A DNA stretch of 64,000 bases from Owenia fusiformis (lineage: Eukaryota; Annelida; Polychaeta; Sabellida; Oweniidae). The DNA is taken from NCBI GenBank assembly GCA_903813345.2, contig CAIIXF020000001.1, positions 32,590,556-32,654,555 on the forward strand. Reading direction: 5' to 3'. The notes under the pieces were generated by a model. That model was not told where the DNA came from, did not search any database, and saw only the letters and a list, made by a program, of their open reading frames with translations. Below are positions 55,604 through 64,000 of the stretch, piece by piece; within the stretch, counting starts at the first letter, position 1, and the number at the start of each line of letters is the position of its first letter. Made by a program: the position numbers and the translations under genes.

Positions 55604-56532
55604 TTTACAAGTTCTTTTGGCAGGATGTTAGTTTGTATGTTATAAATGCTATAAATGAATCCTATGAAACTGGCATACTGCCACCATCTTTTAGAAAAAT
55701 TATAATTAGTTTACTTTTTAAAAAAGGAGATAGGGAACTTTTGAAAAACTTTAGACCTATCTCACTCTCTAATACAGACTACAAGATACTAGCTTTTATT
55801 TTGGCAAAGCGAATGCAAAAAGTAATTGCAAAAATAATTGGGTCTCAGCAGACTGCCTATATAAATAATCGTTTTATTGGAAATAGTTGTCGACTTACGC
55901 TTGATATTTATGAATATGCTGAAAATTATGAAAAAGAGGGCGCTATTTTATTCATTGATTTTAAAAAATCTTTTGATAGTATCGAGTGGAATTTCATCTT
56001 TGAAACATTCAAAAAATTCAATTTTCCTGAACAGTTTATTAAGTGGATAAAAATACTCTATGTAAAACCAATGGTAACTATAAAACAAAATGGATGGTTT
56101 TCTGAAAATATACACATGCAAAGATCCTGTCGGCAAGGCTGTCCAGTATCTGCTTTGGCATTTATTATGTGCACAGAGGTCCTTGCACTTAAAATAAAAC
56201 AGAATATTAACATAAAAGGCATTGAAATAAACAATAATGAATATAAACTCTCTCAATATGCAGATGATGCTAATTTATTTTTAAAAGACAAAGATTCAAT
56301 ATTGCAAGCAATTCAAACGATTCAATCATTCTCTTATGTTTCTGGATTAGAACTAAATATAGACAAAACTGAAGGAATTTGGTTAGGGAGAAGTAAAGTG
56401 AATGAAAATAACTTTGCAAATATAAAATTTAGCAAATTAGAAAAAGGTGGACTTAACATGATAGACTTTGAATCTCAATTGCATGCTCTAAAAGCTGCTT
56501 GGATTCCAAGGTTATATGATAAAAACAAATGA
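55597..56532 (+). pseudogene. L1/Tx1-like LINE reverse transcriptase, truncated
   Basis: RT blocks appear in order: FKKGDRELLKNFRPISL, QQTAYINNRFIGNSC, catalytic FIDFKKSFDSIEW, RSCRQGCPVSALAF and catalytic YADDANLF, then DKTEGIWLG. The QTAY and RQGCPVSAL styles suit the L1/Tx1 group. The endonuclease and the start of RT are missing; the frame begins inside a tandem repeat. After IWLGR about 15 unrelated residues lead straight into GGLNMIDFESQLHALKAAW, which normally lies a few hundred residues downstream, so there is an internal deletion. The frame then breaks at 56530. Confidence 0.88.
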
Positions 56533-57587
56533 TGAATAAAATACCATATCTCTATTTTGATAATATTGTAAATGATTTTGATGTATTATTGAAAATGAAT
56601 AGTTTTGATTTGCAATACTTTCAGAAAATACCAATTTTTTATCAGCAAGTATTATGTGCTCATGCCAAATGTAAAGACAAAAAAAATCTTGAAAATATGA
56701 AAACATGTGATATCCTGCAAGAGACTATATGGGGCAATAGTTTGTTTACTGTAAACAAAAAAACTCTGTATTTTAGAAATTGGATTGAAAGTGGTATTGT
56801 CTATGTAACGGATCTAATAATAGAGGATACATTTAATGATATCAACCACATTTTTCAAAAGTTACAGGAAAAACAAAATTGGATTTCTGAATTTTATCAA
56901 GTTAACTCAAGTATGAATATTGCAAGAGGTTTTATTGATGTCAATAAAGCAAAATACACTAACATTCCAAATTACAGATTGAAAGCAAATAATGTTTTAT
57001 TCCAAATTAGAGATCAAAAATCAAAATTCTTTTATGAAATTTTGAAAAATAAGCAATCTGAAAAATGGTTCATGAAAAAGAAATGGGAACGTGAATTTTG
57101 CTTCTTAAATAATGAAACCTTCGATGAAATAAATTGGGAAAACTTTTTTTTTACAAGGATAAAATGTAAAGAAAAGAAGATAGCTAATTTCAACTATAAG
57201 ATTATAAACAACATCCTTCCTAGTCTAAATGACTTACATTTATATGGAAAAAGTGAAACATATAATTGCAGTTTGTGCGGAGAAGTATGTACATTAAAAC
57301 ATTTGCTTTTCACATGTACACTCTCCCAAAATGTTTGGAAATATATCTTTAATATATCAGGTTTAAAAATAACATATAGAAAGTTGATAATAGGCTATAA
57401 TGGAAATGACAACCAGACTGCATTTTTGAACTATTTTATTCAAAATGGCTGCCACTGGGAGAAGGCTTACATAATTTGCTCCTCAGATTATCAAACTTTT
57501 CATCATTTTCAATTGTTAAATAGATATTCTAAGTGGAACTGTATTGTAAATAAACATAGAGAGGATGTTTTGGATCAGTTTATTTAG
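56529..57587 (+). pseudogene. C-terminal region of the same L1/Tx1-like LINE
   Basis: A 352-codon open frame overlapping the previous one by four bases (ATGA), in another frame. It continues the LINE ORF2 C terminus: long lysine- and asparagine-rich text, then a zinc-binding motif CSLCGEVCTLKHLLFTC (C-x2-C-x7-H-x4-C) at about 57270-57320, as in many LINE ORF2 proteins. In the live element both frames would be one protein, so a one-base change lies around 56520-56535. The first ATG is simply the accidental start after the break. Confidence 0.8.
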
Positions 57588-58036
57588 ACTTTAAAGGATT
57601 ATTACACAGGATATATTCAAACAAAAGGATCTTGAAAACAAAGGAGATAAACTTGAAACTAGGTCAACAGACTTTCTAGACTTCACATGTAAATTTCACA
57701 TGTTTAAGCTGTTATTTAGCCATAAAATAAGTCAAGTTAAAGAAACCAGAATTTTAAGAAACATCATACATTTGGATATTTTATGAAAATAGATGAATTA
57801 ATAATATAAACCAAGATTTAAAGAGTAATTTCAAACTAAATTTTAGTGGGAGTAAATGGAATAGCTTAAATTAACCATTGTTTATTAATATAGATTAACA
57901 CTGACAATTAATGGAACAGCCAAAACAAATCATTGTTTATAAACATGGATTAATCTAGAAACTGACAGTGCACTGATAATTGGATTATAATTCTAATGCA
58001 GTTTATATTTGTTACTTAACTATTAACTGTCAAACC
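57588..58036 (+). other. Junction of two LINEs and 5' UTR of the second
   Basis: After the relic's stop there is AT-rich sequence with no clear poly-A or tail repeat. Two imperfect 55-bp copies starting TGGAAYAGC lie at 57857 and 57912, each with CATTGTTTAT. They may belong to the 5' UTR or internal promoter of the following LINE. The exact boundary cannot be placed. Confidence 0.5.
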
Positions 58037-60061
58037 ATGGCTAAAGAGAAACATGAACATTCTCTGCGCAGTTGCATTAAACCAACTTTTAGCTCACCAT
58101 CGAAAAAAGGAAAAGAGAAAAAGAACACTAGAAGACAGAATATAAAAACACTGAAAAAGAACCCTGAAATTCTTCACGAAAATTATGAATACCATGATCT
58201 CAACAACACTGGTGTGATCACCATAGATGTGGATTACAAAAGGTTGTGTTTTTACACAGAACGTCCGTACTTGTGGATAGATGCTTTAACTGCATTTTAC
58301 AGAAACAAAGGTATGAAAGCCTCAACCGCACGCCAAACAAATGGCACAACTGTAACTGTTGCAGATCATGTCACAATAGAAGTAAATGATTCGGGAGTCA
58401 TAGGTGTAACAGGTGACGCACTAGAGGACTGGCGGGAAAATGATTTCCAGTTAATCAAAGGAACTATCGCCCCTTTGATCCCAATGCCAGTGTCAACACC
58501 CTCAAGGATTGACCCACCATCATCATCATCTACACCCCTTACAACCCGTTCAATGGATTATCAATCCCAAGATATTATACCCCCTACTCAATCCCAAAGT
58601 ATTCCATCAGAGAACATTACTGTCATCACGGACACACAGGAACCATCTATCGGGCCTAATACCAGTGCTATAGATATGGAGGACAGTCAAATGCTCTTTA
58701 GCAACATGTCATCCACACTCTCAGGATCTGATCCAGACATGTCTCAATCACTGCTCCGGCCAAATCATAATAAAACAACTGATGAAACTGTAGAGACTAT
58801 CACCCTAAAGGACACACAGCCTTCTAGCAATGATCTGAATACAACCCCCTCCCAGCCAACAACAGGTGATTTACACATGACAGAAACACAGACAGACACA
58901 CCCGAGCCACCATCCCCACCCCCAGTTTTGTGTCACTGTGCAAAGGCTCCTACTATATCATATGAAGGAGAAAACAAAAAACTCAGAAGTAAAATCATCC
59001 AACAAGCTGCCAAAATAGATGATCTCCTACAGCGTGTAGAAGTAAATGAACTTCAGAGGAAGGATGAAGCAGAAAAACAACAGTTACTCTTTGACAGTAG
59101 AGTCAGAGACCTTGGCAATGAACTCTCAACAGTTAGAAATGAGCTTAGGATCAAAGAAAAGGAATTTTCTGGATTACAGGCTGATCTCAAAACAACCTTT
59201 AACAAAAACCTTGTGTTAATGGCAAAGCTGGAGAAACATGAAAAACAAAGACACAATGCATCCCTACCACAAAGCTTAAATGAGAACTCTACTAAAACCA
59301 CAGCCAAACAACAGTCAGCAACAAAACAACAAAAAGCAATACCAACACCCAAGAGACCTATAACACCTCCTTCAACTACATCACCTGCTACAAAGGTGCA
59401 AGGGAAGGCATCATCGCCACCCCCACCCCCTCCCCCTCCCACAGTGCATATTATGTACAGCTCAAATGGGAAAAAACTTGCTGGTATAATGAAAGGCAAG
59501 GAAAGCAGAATCAAGGTGACATCTTCAGTGTACAGTGGAGCCCGAGTAGAAGATGCCACCCATGTGATACAAAATGGAGACATACCAACTTCTACAGATT
59601 ATAAAATCCTAGGATTTGGAACAAACAACGTTCAAACTGATACCCCACAAGAGATTATCTATGGACTTAAAAATCTCATACAGACTGCACGAAACCGCCA
59701 CAAAACATCAAAACTCATCCTTGCTGGACTACACCATAGAGGTGATTCTAATTCTGATGAACAGATTTACAAGATGAACCGTAACATTGATCAGATTAAC
59801 TGTGCAATGGAAGCGTTTTGCCATCAACAACATGTCGGTTTCATTGACATCAACAAGATCAATAGATCAACTGCCAACCACCCAAACTTTAGTGTTCTCT
59901 TTGGAGATAGATTGCATTTCAACTTCCGGGGTAGAGACAGCATGGTGAATGCAATGATTTCAACCATGAAGAATGGACTTTCAACAGGCTTGAGGACTTA
60001 TTCCTCAGTCCTAGCTGAAAGGGTAAACCCTTACAATTCTCGATACATCCCCAAGTTTTAA
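58037..60061 (+). CDS. LINE ORF1 protein with SGNH-like domain
   Basis: 674 residues from ATG 58037, chosen for its Kozak context (AACCATGG); an open stretch upstream begins without ATG. Residues 1-45 are basic. About 50-135 is a compact region (ITIDVDYKRLCFY, DALEDW) that I cannot assign. A Ser/Thr/Pro-rich linker follows, then a coiled coil at about 312-405, a poly-proline run near 460, and an SGNH-hydrolase-like domain at about 470-650. That domain keeps a serine (YSSNGKKL, residue 476), SGARVED, GFGTNN (asparagine about 530) and DRLH (histidine 627), but the canonical GDS is lost. ORF1 proteins bind the element RNA; esterase-like domains are known in CR1-type ORF1s. Confidence 0.85.
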   Translation: MAKEKHEHSLRSCIKPTFSSPSKKGKEKKNTRRQNIKTLKKNPEILHENYEYHDLNNTGVITIDVDYKRLCFYTERPYLWIDALTAFYRNKGMKASTARQTNGTTVTVADHVTIEVNDSGVIGVTGDALEDWRENDFQLIKGTIAPLIPMPVSTPSRIDPPSSSSTPLTTRSMDYQSQDIIPPTQSQSIPSENITVITDTQEPSIGPNTSAIDMEDSQMLFSNMSSTLSGSDPDMSQSLLRPNHNKTTDETVETITLKDTQPSSNDLNTTPSQPTTGDLHMTETQTDTPEPPSPPPVLCHCAKAPTISYEGENKKLRSKIIQQAAKIDDLLQRVEVNELQRKDEAEKQQLLFDSRVRDLGNELSTVRNELRIKEKEFSGLQADLKTTFNKNLVLMAKLEKHEKQRHNASLPQSLNENSTKTTAKQQSATKQQKAIPTPKRPITPPSTTSPATKVQGKASSPPPPPPPPTVHIMYSSNGKKLAGIMKGKESRIKVTSSVYSGARVEDATHVIQNGDIPTSTDYKILGFGTNNVQTDTPQEIIYGLKNLIQTARNRHKTSKLILAGLHHRGDSNSDEQIYKMNRNIDQINCAMEAFCHQQHVGFIDINKINRSTANHPNFSVLFGDRLHFNFRGRDSMVNAMISTMKNGLSTGLRTYSSVLAERVNPYNSRYIPKF

Positions 60062-60105
60062 ACAGTGATCAGTGTGATTGCATCCATGATACTATTTTGG
60101 ATACT

Positions 60106-63100
60106 ATGACAACTTCCTCCATTATAGAATCCAAGCATGTTATTGACTTTAATGCTCAACCATATGTAAATAATGTCCAACCTTCTGTAAATAATGTTCA
60201 ACCTTCTGTAAATAATGTTCAACCTTCTGTAAATAATGTTCAATTATGTGCTCATAATCAGAAATCTTATTCGGTAAAAACACATGTTAATAATGTGCAG
60301 TCACTTAATGTTAATGAGCAATCACATGTTGATACAGTGCAATCATGTATTAGTAAATGTAGTATGCAATCAAGTTTAGATCATAGTAGTGAGAGTAGCA
60401 GCCAAGCAAGAAATGTTGATCAAAATAACTCTAAACCCAAAAAATGCTCATTGAACAGTTCATTGAAAAATCAAGGTTTAAGTTGTTTATTTTGGAATAT
60501 CAATAGAATTTCAGACAAATTACATAATGACAATACTATAAATGAACTTTTCAGCAAATATGCAATTATATTATTAAGTGAGACATGGTTGAATCCTGGT
60601 GAAACCCTGTCTTTTTCTGGTTACACTGTGCATAATCTAGCAAGGAAACGTAAAAATCATAATTCAAATGCATATTCAGGTGGCTTAGCTGTTTTTATTA
60701 AAGACAATTTTTACAATAATGCAATTGAAGTATTAAAACAAACTCATGATTTTTATGTTTGGATTAAAATCAAATCCTCATATTTTAATCTGGAAAATGA
60801 TATCTTTATTTGCTTCATTTATATGCCTCATAAGGGTTCACCTTATGAAAATTTTGACAATTTTGATGTTTTGGAAAAATCTATAGCTTTTTATCAATCA
60901 TCGGGTAAAATAATTATTTGTGGGGATATGAATGCCCGTACTGCCACTTTATCTGACTGTAATACTGTTGTATATGGATCAGATGATAAATTTACTAGCT
61001 CGTACTTTTTTAATGATCAGTGTAGAAATGATCCACAAAAACCTGACCTTATTCCAGACCGGTTTTCAATGGATAAAAACATCAAAGCAGTAAATCAGAC
61101 ACATGGTCGTGACTTTATTAATTTATGTAAAGCCTCTGATCTAAGAATTTTAAATGGACGTTTTTTCCATGATAAAGGAATTGGTAAATTTACATACTTT
61201 AGATATCTGAAACAAAATGATAATGACCCTTTGAAAGGAAAATCGGTTATAGATTATGTAGCTTCGCAATCTGGATTACTCCACATGTTTACTGATTTTA
61301 AAGTTCATGACAGGCATCCTGATTCTGATCATTCACCTGTACATTTCACACTTAATTTAAATCAACCAAAAGTAACAAATATTGAAGACAATACTGTTCA
61401 AAATTTACCTTACACCTATTTTAAATGGGATCGCAGTTTAAAAGAAACATTTACTGACGCATTACAGGATAACTTAAACAATGGGTTTCTTGATCAGTTT
61501 TACATTAATATGGGGCAAAATACCAGCTCCAATAGTCTATTGCAGGATCTTAAAGGTACTATTTATCATGCTTCTAAAAATACATTTCAGATTAAGTGTC
61601 TCAAGAAAAAAACTCAAAAATTCCCAGTGAACCCATGGTTTAATAGTGAATGTAAACAACTGAAAAAGGACTTCCACTTAGCTATTAAACAAAACTTACC
61701 TGATAGTGTGACAGATGAAATTCAGAAAAAATATAATCAAACCAAACAACGTGAAAAAAGAAGGTATCAGTCAGATCAATTAAAGTCACTTATGTTCTTT
61801 AAATCAAATAATTCAACAGAATTTTGGAAAATGATTAAATCTATGCCTGGAAATAAACAGCTAACAGAAATTCCAATTGAAACTCCAGAACTCTTCAGAG
61901 CATTCAAAAATCTTGGTCAATTGCCTAGTATGGACTATTTTGATCATGAGGCACTAGTTGAGATGCAAATGTTCATTAATGAATACGATGTCAACAGTAT
62001 TTTAACAGATGAAAGGAAATTGAGTGATAATGTCCTAAATAACAATATTCAAGAATCTGAAGTGTATACGGCCTTAAATAAAGTTAATGATAATAGATCT
62101 GCTGGGATTGATGGTTTGCCCTCAAGCATAATTAAGAACTGCATATCACTTGTTCCTGATATCACTGCTCTTTTTAATCATATTTTTCTAAGTGGAGATT
62201 ACCCAAATGAATGGAGCATAGGCATGTTGTCAACTATTTTTAAACAAGGTAGTAAAATTGATCCTGATAATTATAGAGGAATAAATGTTTTAGCTTGTAT
62301 AGGCAATGTGTTCGACTCAGTCATCCAGAATAGACTTGTTTTCAATGCTGAAATGTTGAACACCCAAGATCCACTTCAAGGTGCCTATAAAACTGGACAC
62401 CAGACAAGTGACAATTTATATATCTTAAGCACTCTTATATCTCACTATAAACGATTGAAGAAACCAGTATATTGTATTATGATTGACTTCAAAAAAGCGT
62501 TTGATTTTGTAAATAGGTCTGCACTAATGTATAAACTATGCAAAGCAGGTATATCACCAAGTTCAAATATTTTTAAAATTATTTCCAGTATGTATAAAAA
62601 ATCCAAAGCTTGCCTCAAACTCAAAGATGGTATCGTCCCTACTTTTGAGACAGATGCCGGTGTAATGCAGGGCTCTGTCCTTAGTACTTATTTATTTAAC
62701 CACTTTCTTGATGATTTGTCAGACTATTTACCGAAGGAGTATGGACTTCAATTTGACGGTGATAAGATAAACCATTTACTTTGGGCTGATGATTTAATTT
62801 TATTGTCAAATACTGAAGATGGAGCTCAAAAAATGTTAAATTGTTTATTTAAGTTCTGTAAGAGGTATCACCTTATTGTTAACACATTAAAGACGAAATC
62901 AATAATTTTTAATTCAAAATCCAATGTGCAATTCACTTTTAATGACAACATTATTGAAAGCGTTAACCACTATAAATATTTGGGCTGCATATTTAATAAT
63001 AACATTAATTTTGATAAACACATAGGTTATCTCCAAGAACAGGCAAGGAAAGCCCTTTTTAAAATTAAGCAACAGTATAAAAAATTTAACGATGTTCCTA

Positions 63101-63975
63101 TCTCCGTTGCCCTGCATCTTTTTGATAGCTTGGTTGAACCAATTTTAATGTATGCCTCTGAGATATGGTATAGTAAGAAGCATGTAAAAGCTATAGAAAC
63201 AATACACTTATCATTCCTTAAATGTTTGCTTGGTGTGAAAAAATCAACAGCTACACCGGCTGTTTATGGGGAGCTAGGACGTTATCCTTTAAAAATTCGT
63301 TTCAACATTAAGCTGATTAAATATTGGCTGCGTTTAATGAAATTACCTGAAGAAAATATGCTCAATAAATCATATTTGTATGACCTTGAAATGAATGGTT
63401 TGGGTTACTCTGGCACTTGGTCCAGTAAAGTTATTGACATATTAAAACAATGTGATTTATTCTCTCATTGGTTGACTCAAAATGTTGAAGATGATTATAT
63501 ATTTATTCAAACGATCACAAAGAAATTAAAAAGTAATTATGCACTTCAATGGAAACAGGATATTCTTACTTTTCCTGTTCTTAGAACTTATATAAAATTC
63601 AAAAATACTTTCACCAAAGAATTATATTTAAACATTCAAAATAAAAAGTATAGACATGCATTAACTAGGCTCAGGATGAGTTCACATAAATTACAGATAG
63701 AAGTTGGGCGGTACTCAAAACCAAAGCCAAAACCCACAAGTGAAAGGTTGTGTAGTGAATGTGGGGTAATTGAGGATGAGCTTCACTTTATCACAAGCTG
63801 TACAAAGAACTTAAAACACAGAGAGCTTTTGTTTGAAACTTTAGAATCTGATCTGAAACAGTGCAAAGATCCAGATAAACTGTTTGAAACTATTATGTCT
63901 AGTAAAAGCTCTCATGTTAACTTACATTTAGCCAAATTTGTATATCACTCTTTTAAAAATTTGGAAAATGATTAA
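60106..63975 (+). CDS. LINE ORF2: endonuclease and reverse transcriptase
   Basis: 1289 residues from the first in-frame ATG at 60106. The N terminus carries an in-frame 21-bp repeat. The APE-type endonuclease spans about 125-420, with asparagine 131 (FWNIN), glutamate 159 (LSETW), GDMNA at 273-277 and SDHS at 407-410, all expected catalytic positions. The RT domain spans about 680-960: SAGIDGLPSS, aspartate 794 in MIDFKKAFDF, GVMQGSVLST and WADD with aspartates 895-896. A C-terminal zinc motif CSECGVIEDELH...C lies at 1216-1232. The protein nicks DNA and copies the RNA at the nick. It sits 44 bp after ORF1, so translation probably needs reinitiation or an internal entry. No frame damage is seen. 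Confidence 0.95.
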   Translation: MTTSSIIESKHVIDFNAQPYVNNVQPSVNNVQPSVNNVQPSVNNVQLCAHNQKSYSVKTHVNNVQSLNVNEQSHVDTVQSCISKCSMQSSLDHSSESSSQARNVDQNNSKPKKCSLNSSLKNQGLSCLFWNINRISDKLHNDNTINELFSKYAIILLSETWLNPGETLSFSGYTVHNLARKRKNHNSNAYSGGLAVFIKDNFYNNAIEVLKQTHDFYVWIKIKSSYFNLENDIFICFIYMPHKGSPYENFDNFDVLEKSIAFYQSSGKIIICGDMNARTATLSDCNTVVYGSDDKFTSSYFFNDQCRNDPQKPDLIPDRFSMDKNIKAVNQTHGRDFINLCKASDLRILNGRFFHDKGIGKFTYFRYLKQNDNDPLKGKSVIDYVASQSGLLHMFTDFKVHDRHPDSDHSPVHFTLNLNQPKVTNIEDNTVQNLPYTYFKWDRSLKETFTDALQDNLNNGFLDQFYINMGQNTSSNSLLQDLKGTIYHASKNTFQIKCLKKKTQKFPVNPWFNSECKQLKKDFHLAIKQNLPDSVTDEIQKKYNQTKQREKRRYQSDQLKSLMFFKSNNSTEFWKMIKSMPGNKQLTEIPIETPELFRAFKNLGQLPSMDYFDHEALVEMQMFINEYDVNSILTDERKLSDNVLNNNIQESEVYTALNKVNDNRSAGIDGLPSSIIKNCISLVPDITALFNHIFLSGDYPNEWSIGMLSTIFKQGSKIDPDNYRGINVLACIGNVFDSVIQNRLVFNAEMLNTQDPLQGAYKTGHQTSDNLYILSTLISHYKRLKKPVYCIMIDFKKAFDFVNRSALMYKLCKAGISPSSNIFKIISSMYKKSKACLKLKDGIVPTFETDAGVMQGSVLSTYLFNHFLDDLSDYLPKEYGLQFDGDKINHLLWADDLILLSNTEDGAQKMLNCLFKFCKRYHLIVNTLKTKSIIFNSKSNVQFTFNDNIIESVNHYKYLGCIFNNNINFDKHIGYLQEQARKALFKIKQQYKKFNDVPISVALHLFDSLVEPILMYASEIWYSKKHVKAIETIHLSFLKCLLGVKKSTATPAVYGELGRYPLKIRFNIKLIKYWLRLMKLPEENMLNKSYLYDLEMNGLGYSGTWSSKVIDILKQCDLFSHWLTQNVEDDYIFIQTITKKLKSNYALQWKQDILTFPVLRTYIKFKNTFTKELYLNIQNKKYRHALTRLRMSSHKLQIEVGRYSKPKPKPTSERLCSECGVIEDELHFITSCTKNLKHRELLFETLESDLKQCKDPDKLFETIMSSKSSHVNLHLAKFVYHSFKNLEND
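60156..60245 (+). repeat. In-frame 21-bp tandem repeat in ORF2
   Basis: CAACCTTCTGTAAATAATGT and close variants are repeated about four times head to tail, coding for the heptad QPSVNNV. Further looser NNVQ/NEQS/DTVQS echoes follow to about 60350. Confidence 0.9.
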
Positions 63976-64000
63976 TATTATGTAAACATTTTTTTAAAAC

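Larger units (their letters stand above)
57600..64000 (+). mobile_element. CR1-superfamily-like LINE, both ORFs open
   Basis: Contains 5' UTR, ORF1 (58037-60061), a 44-bp spacer, ORF2 (60106-63975), and at least 25 bases of 3' UTR, where the window ends. Both frames are uninterrupted and all endonuclease and RT catalytic motifs are present. The ORF1 coiled coil with SGNH-like domain plus APE-type endonuclease and RT in ORF2 fits CR1/L2-type LINEs; the exact clade is not resolved. The left boundary is approximate. Confidence 0.85.

Noticed and set aside
59053-59583. 176-codon minus-strand frame
   Set aside because: Antisense shadow of the LINE ORF1, mirroring its coiled coil and poly-proline codons.

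Overview
The window is animal nuclear DNA. It is clearly AT-rich and has long non-coding stretches, intron-like splice signals, LTR and non-LTR retrotransposons, DNA-transposon remnants, and one run of 500 Ns (an assembly gap). Nothing looks prokaryotic: no operons, Shine-Dalgarno sites or CRISPR. The repeat repertoire (a Mag-like Gypsy element, an L1/Tx1-like LINE relic, a CR1-superfamily-like LINE, a Ngaro/DIRS-type tyrosine recombinase relic, mariner and Mutator-like elements) and relics resembling ZSWIM-like and P2X7-C-terminal-like families fit a marine invertebrate, perhaps a non-chordate deuterostome. The sequence alone does not fix the taxon.

Layout. 1-9.3 kb is mostly unique non-coding DNA with a mariner remnant and small hairpin MITEs. 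9.4-11.1 kb is a G-rich tandem array of about 300-330-bp units plus a MITE. 12.5-13.8 kb holds a 237-bp duplication. 15.8-19.05 kb is a Tc1/mariner-type element with long terminal inverted repeats that carries a transposase scrap and a satellite-like array. 19.4-21.6 kb holds a palindromic-word island, a possible promoter, the N gap and a possible exon. 22.8-23.65 kb is an almost perfect 850-bp foldback element. 25.6-25.9 kb is a LINE RT scrap. 27.85-32.79 kb is a complete, very young Gypsy retrotransposon on the minus strand, with identical 184-bp LTRs and a 5-bp target duplication. It sits just upstream of a possible terminal exon. 33.4-42.4 kb is a chain of word-repeat islands, a satellite, and Mutator-like inverted-repeat elements nested in older repeats. 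43-54.6 kb contains broken or exon-like coding pieces: a zinc-finger exon, a P2X7C-like piece, a helicase-like piece, a large repetitive-protein relic, a ZSWIM-like piece and a tyrosine recombinase relic. 55.2-57.6 kb is tandem repeats and an L1/Tx1-like LINE relic. 57.6-64.0 kb is a LINE with both ORFs open.

Functionally, only the Gypsy element and the terminal LINE look recently mobile. Each encodes its own replication machinery: Gag, protease, RT, RNase H and integrase for the Gypsy element; an ORF1 protein plus endonuclease-RT for the LINE. The inverted-repeat elements encode nothing and would depend on transposases supplied from elsewhere. No complete host gene can be read, only isolated exon candidates.
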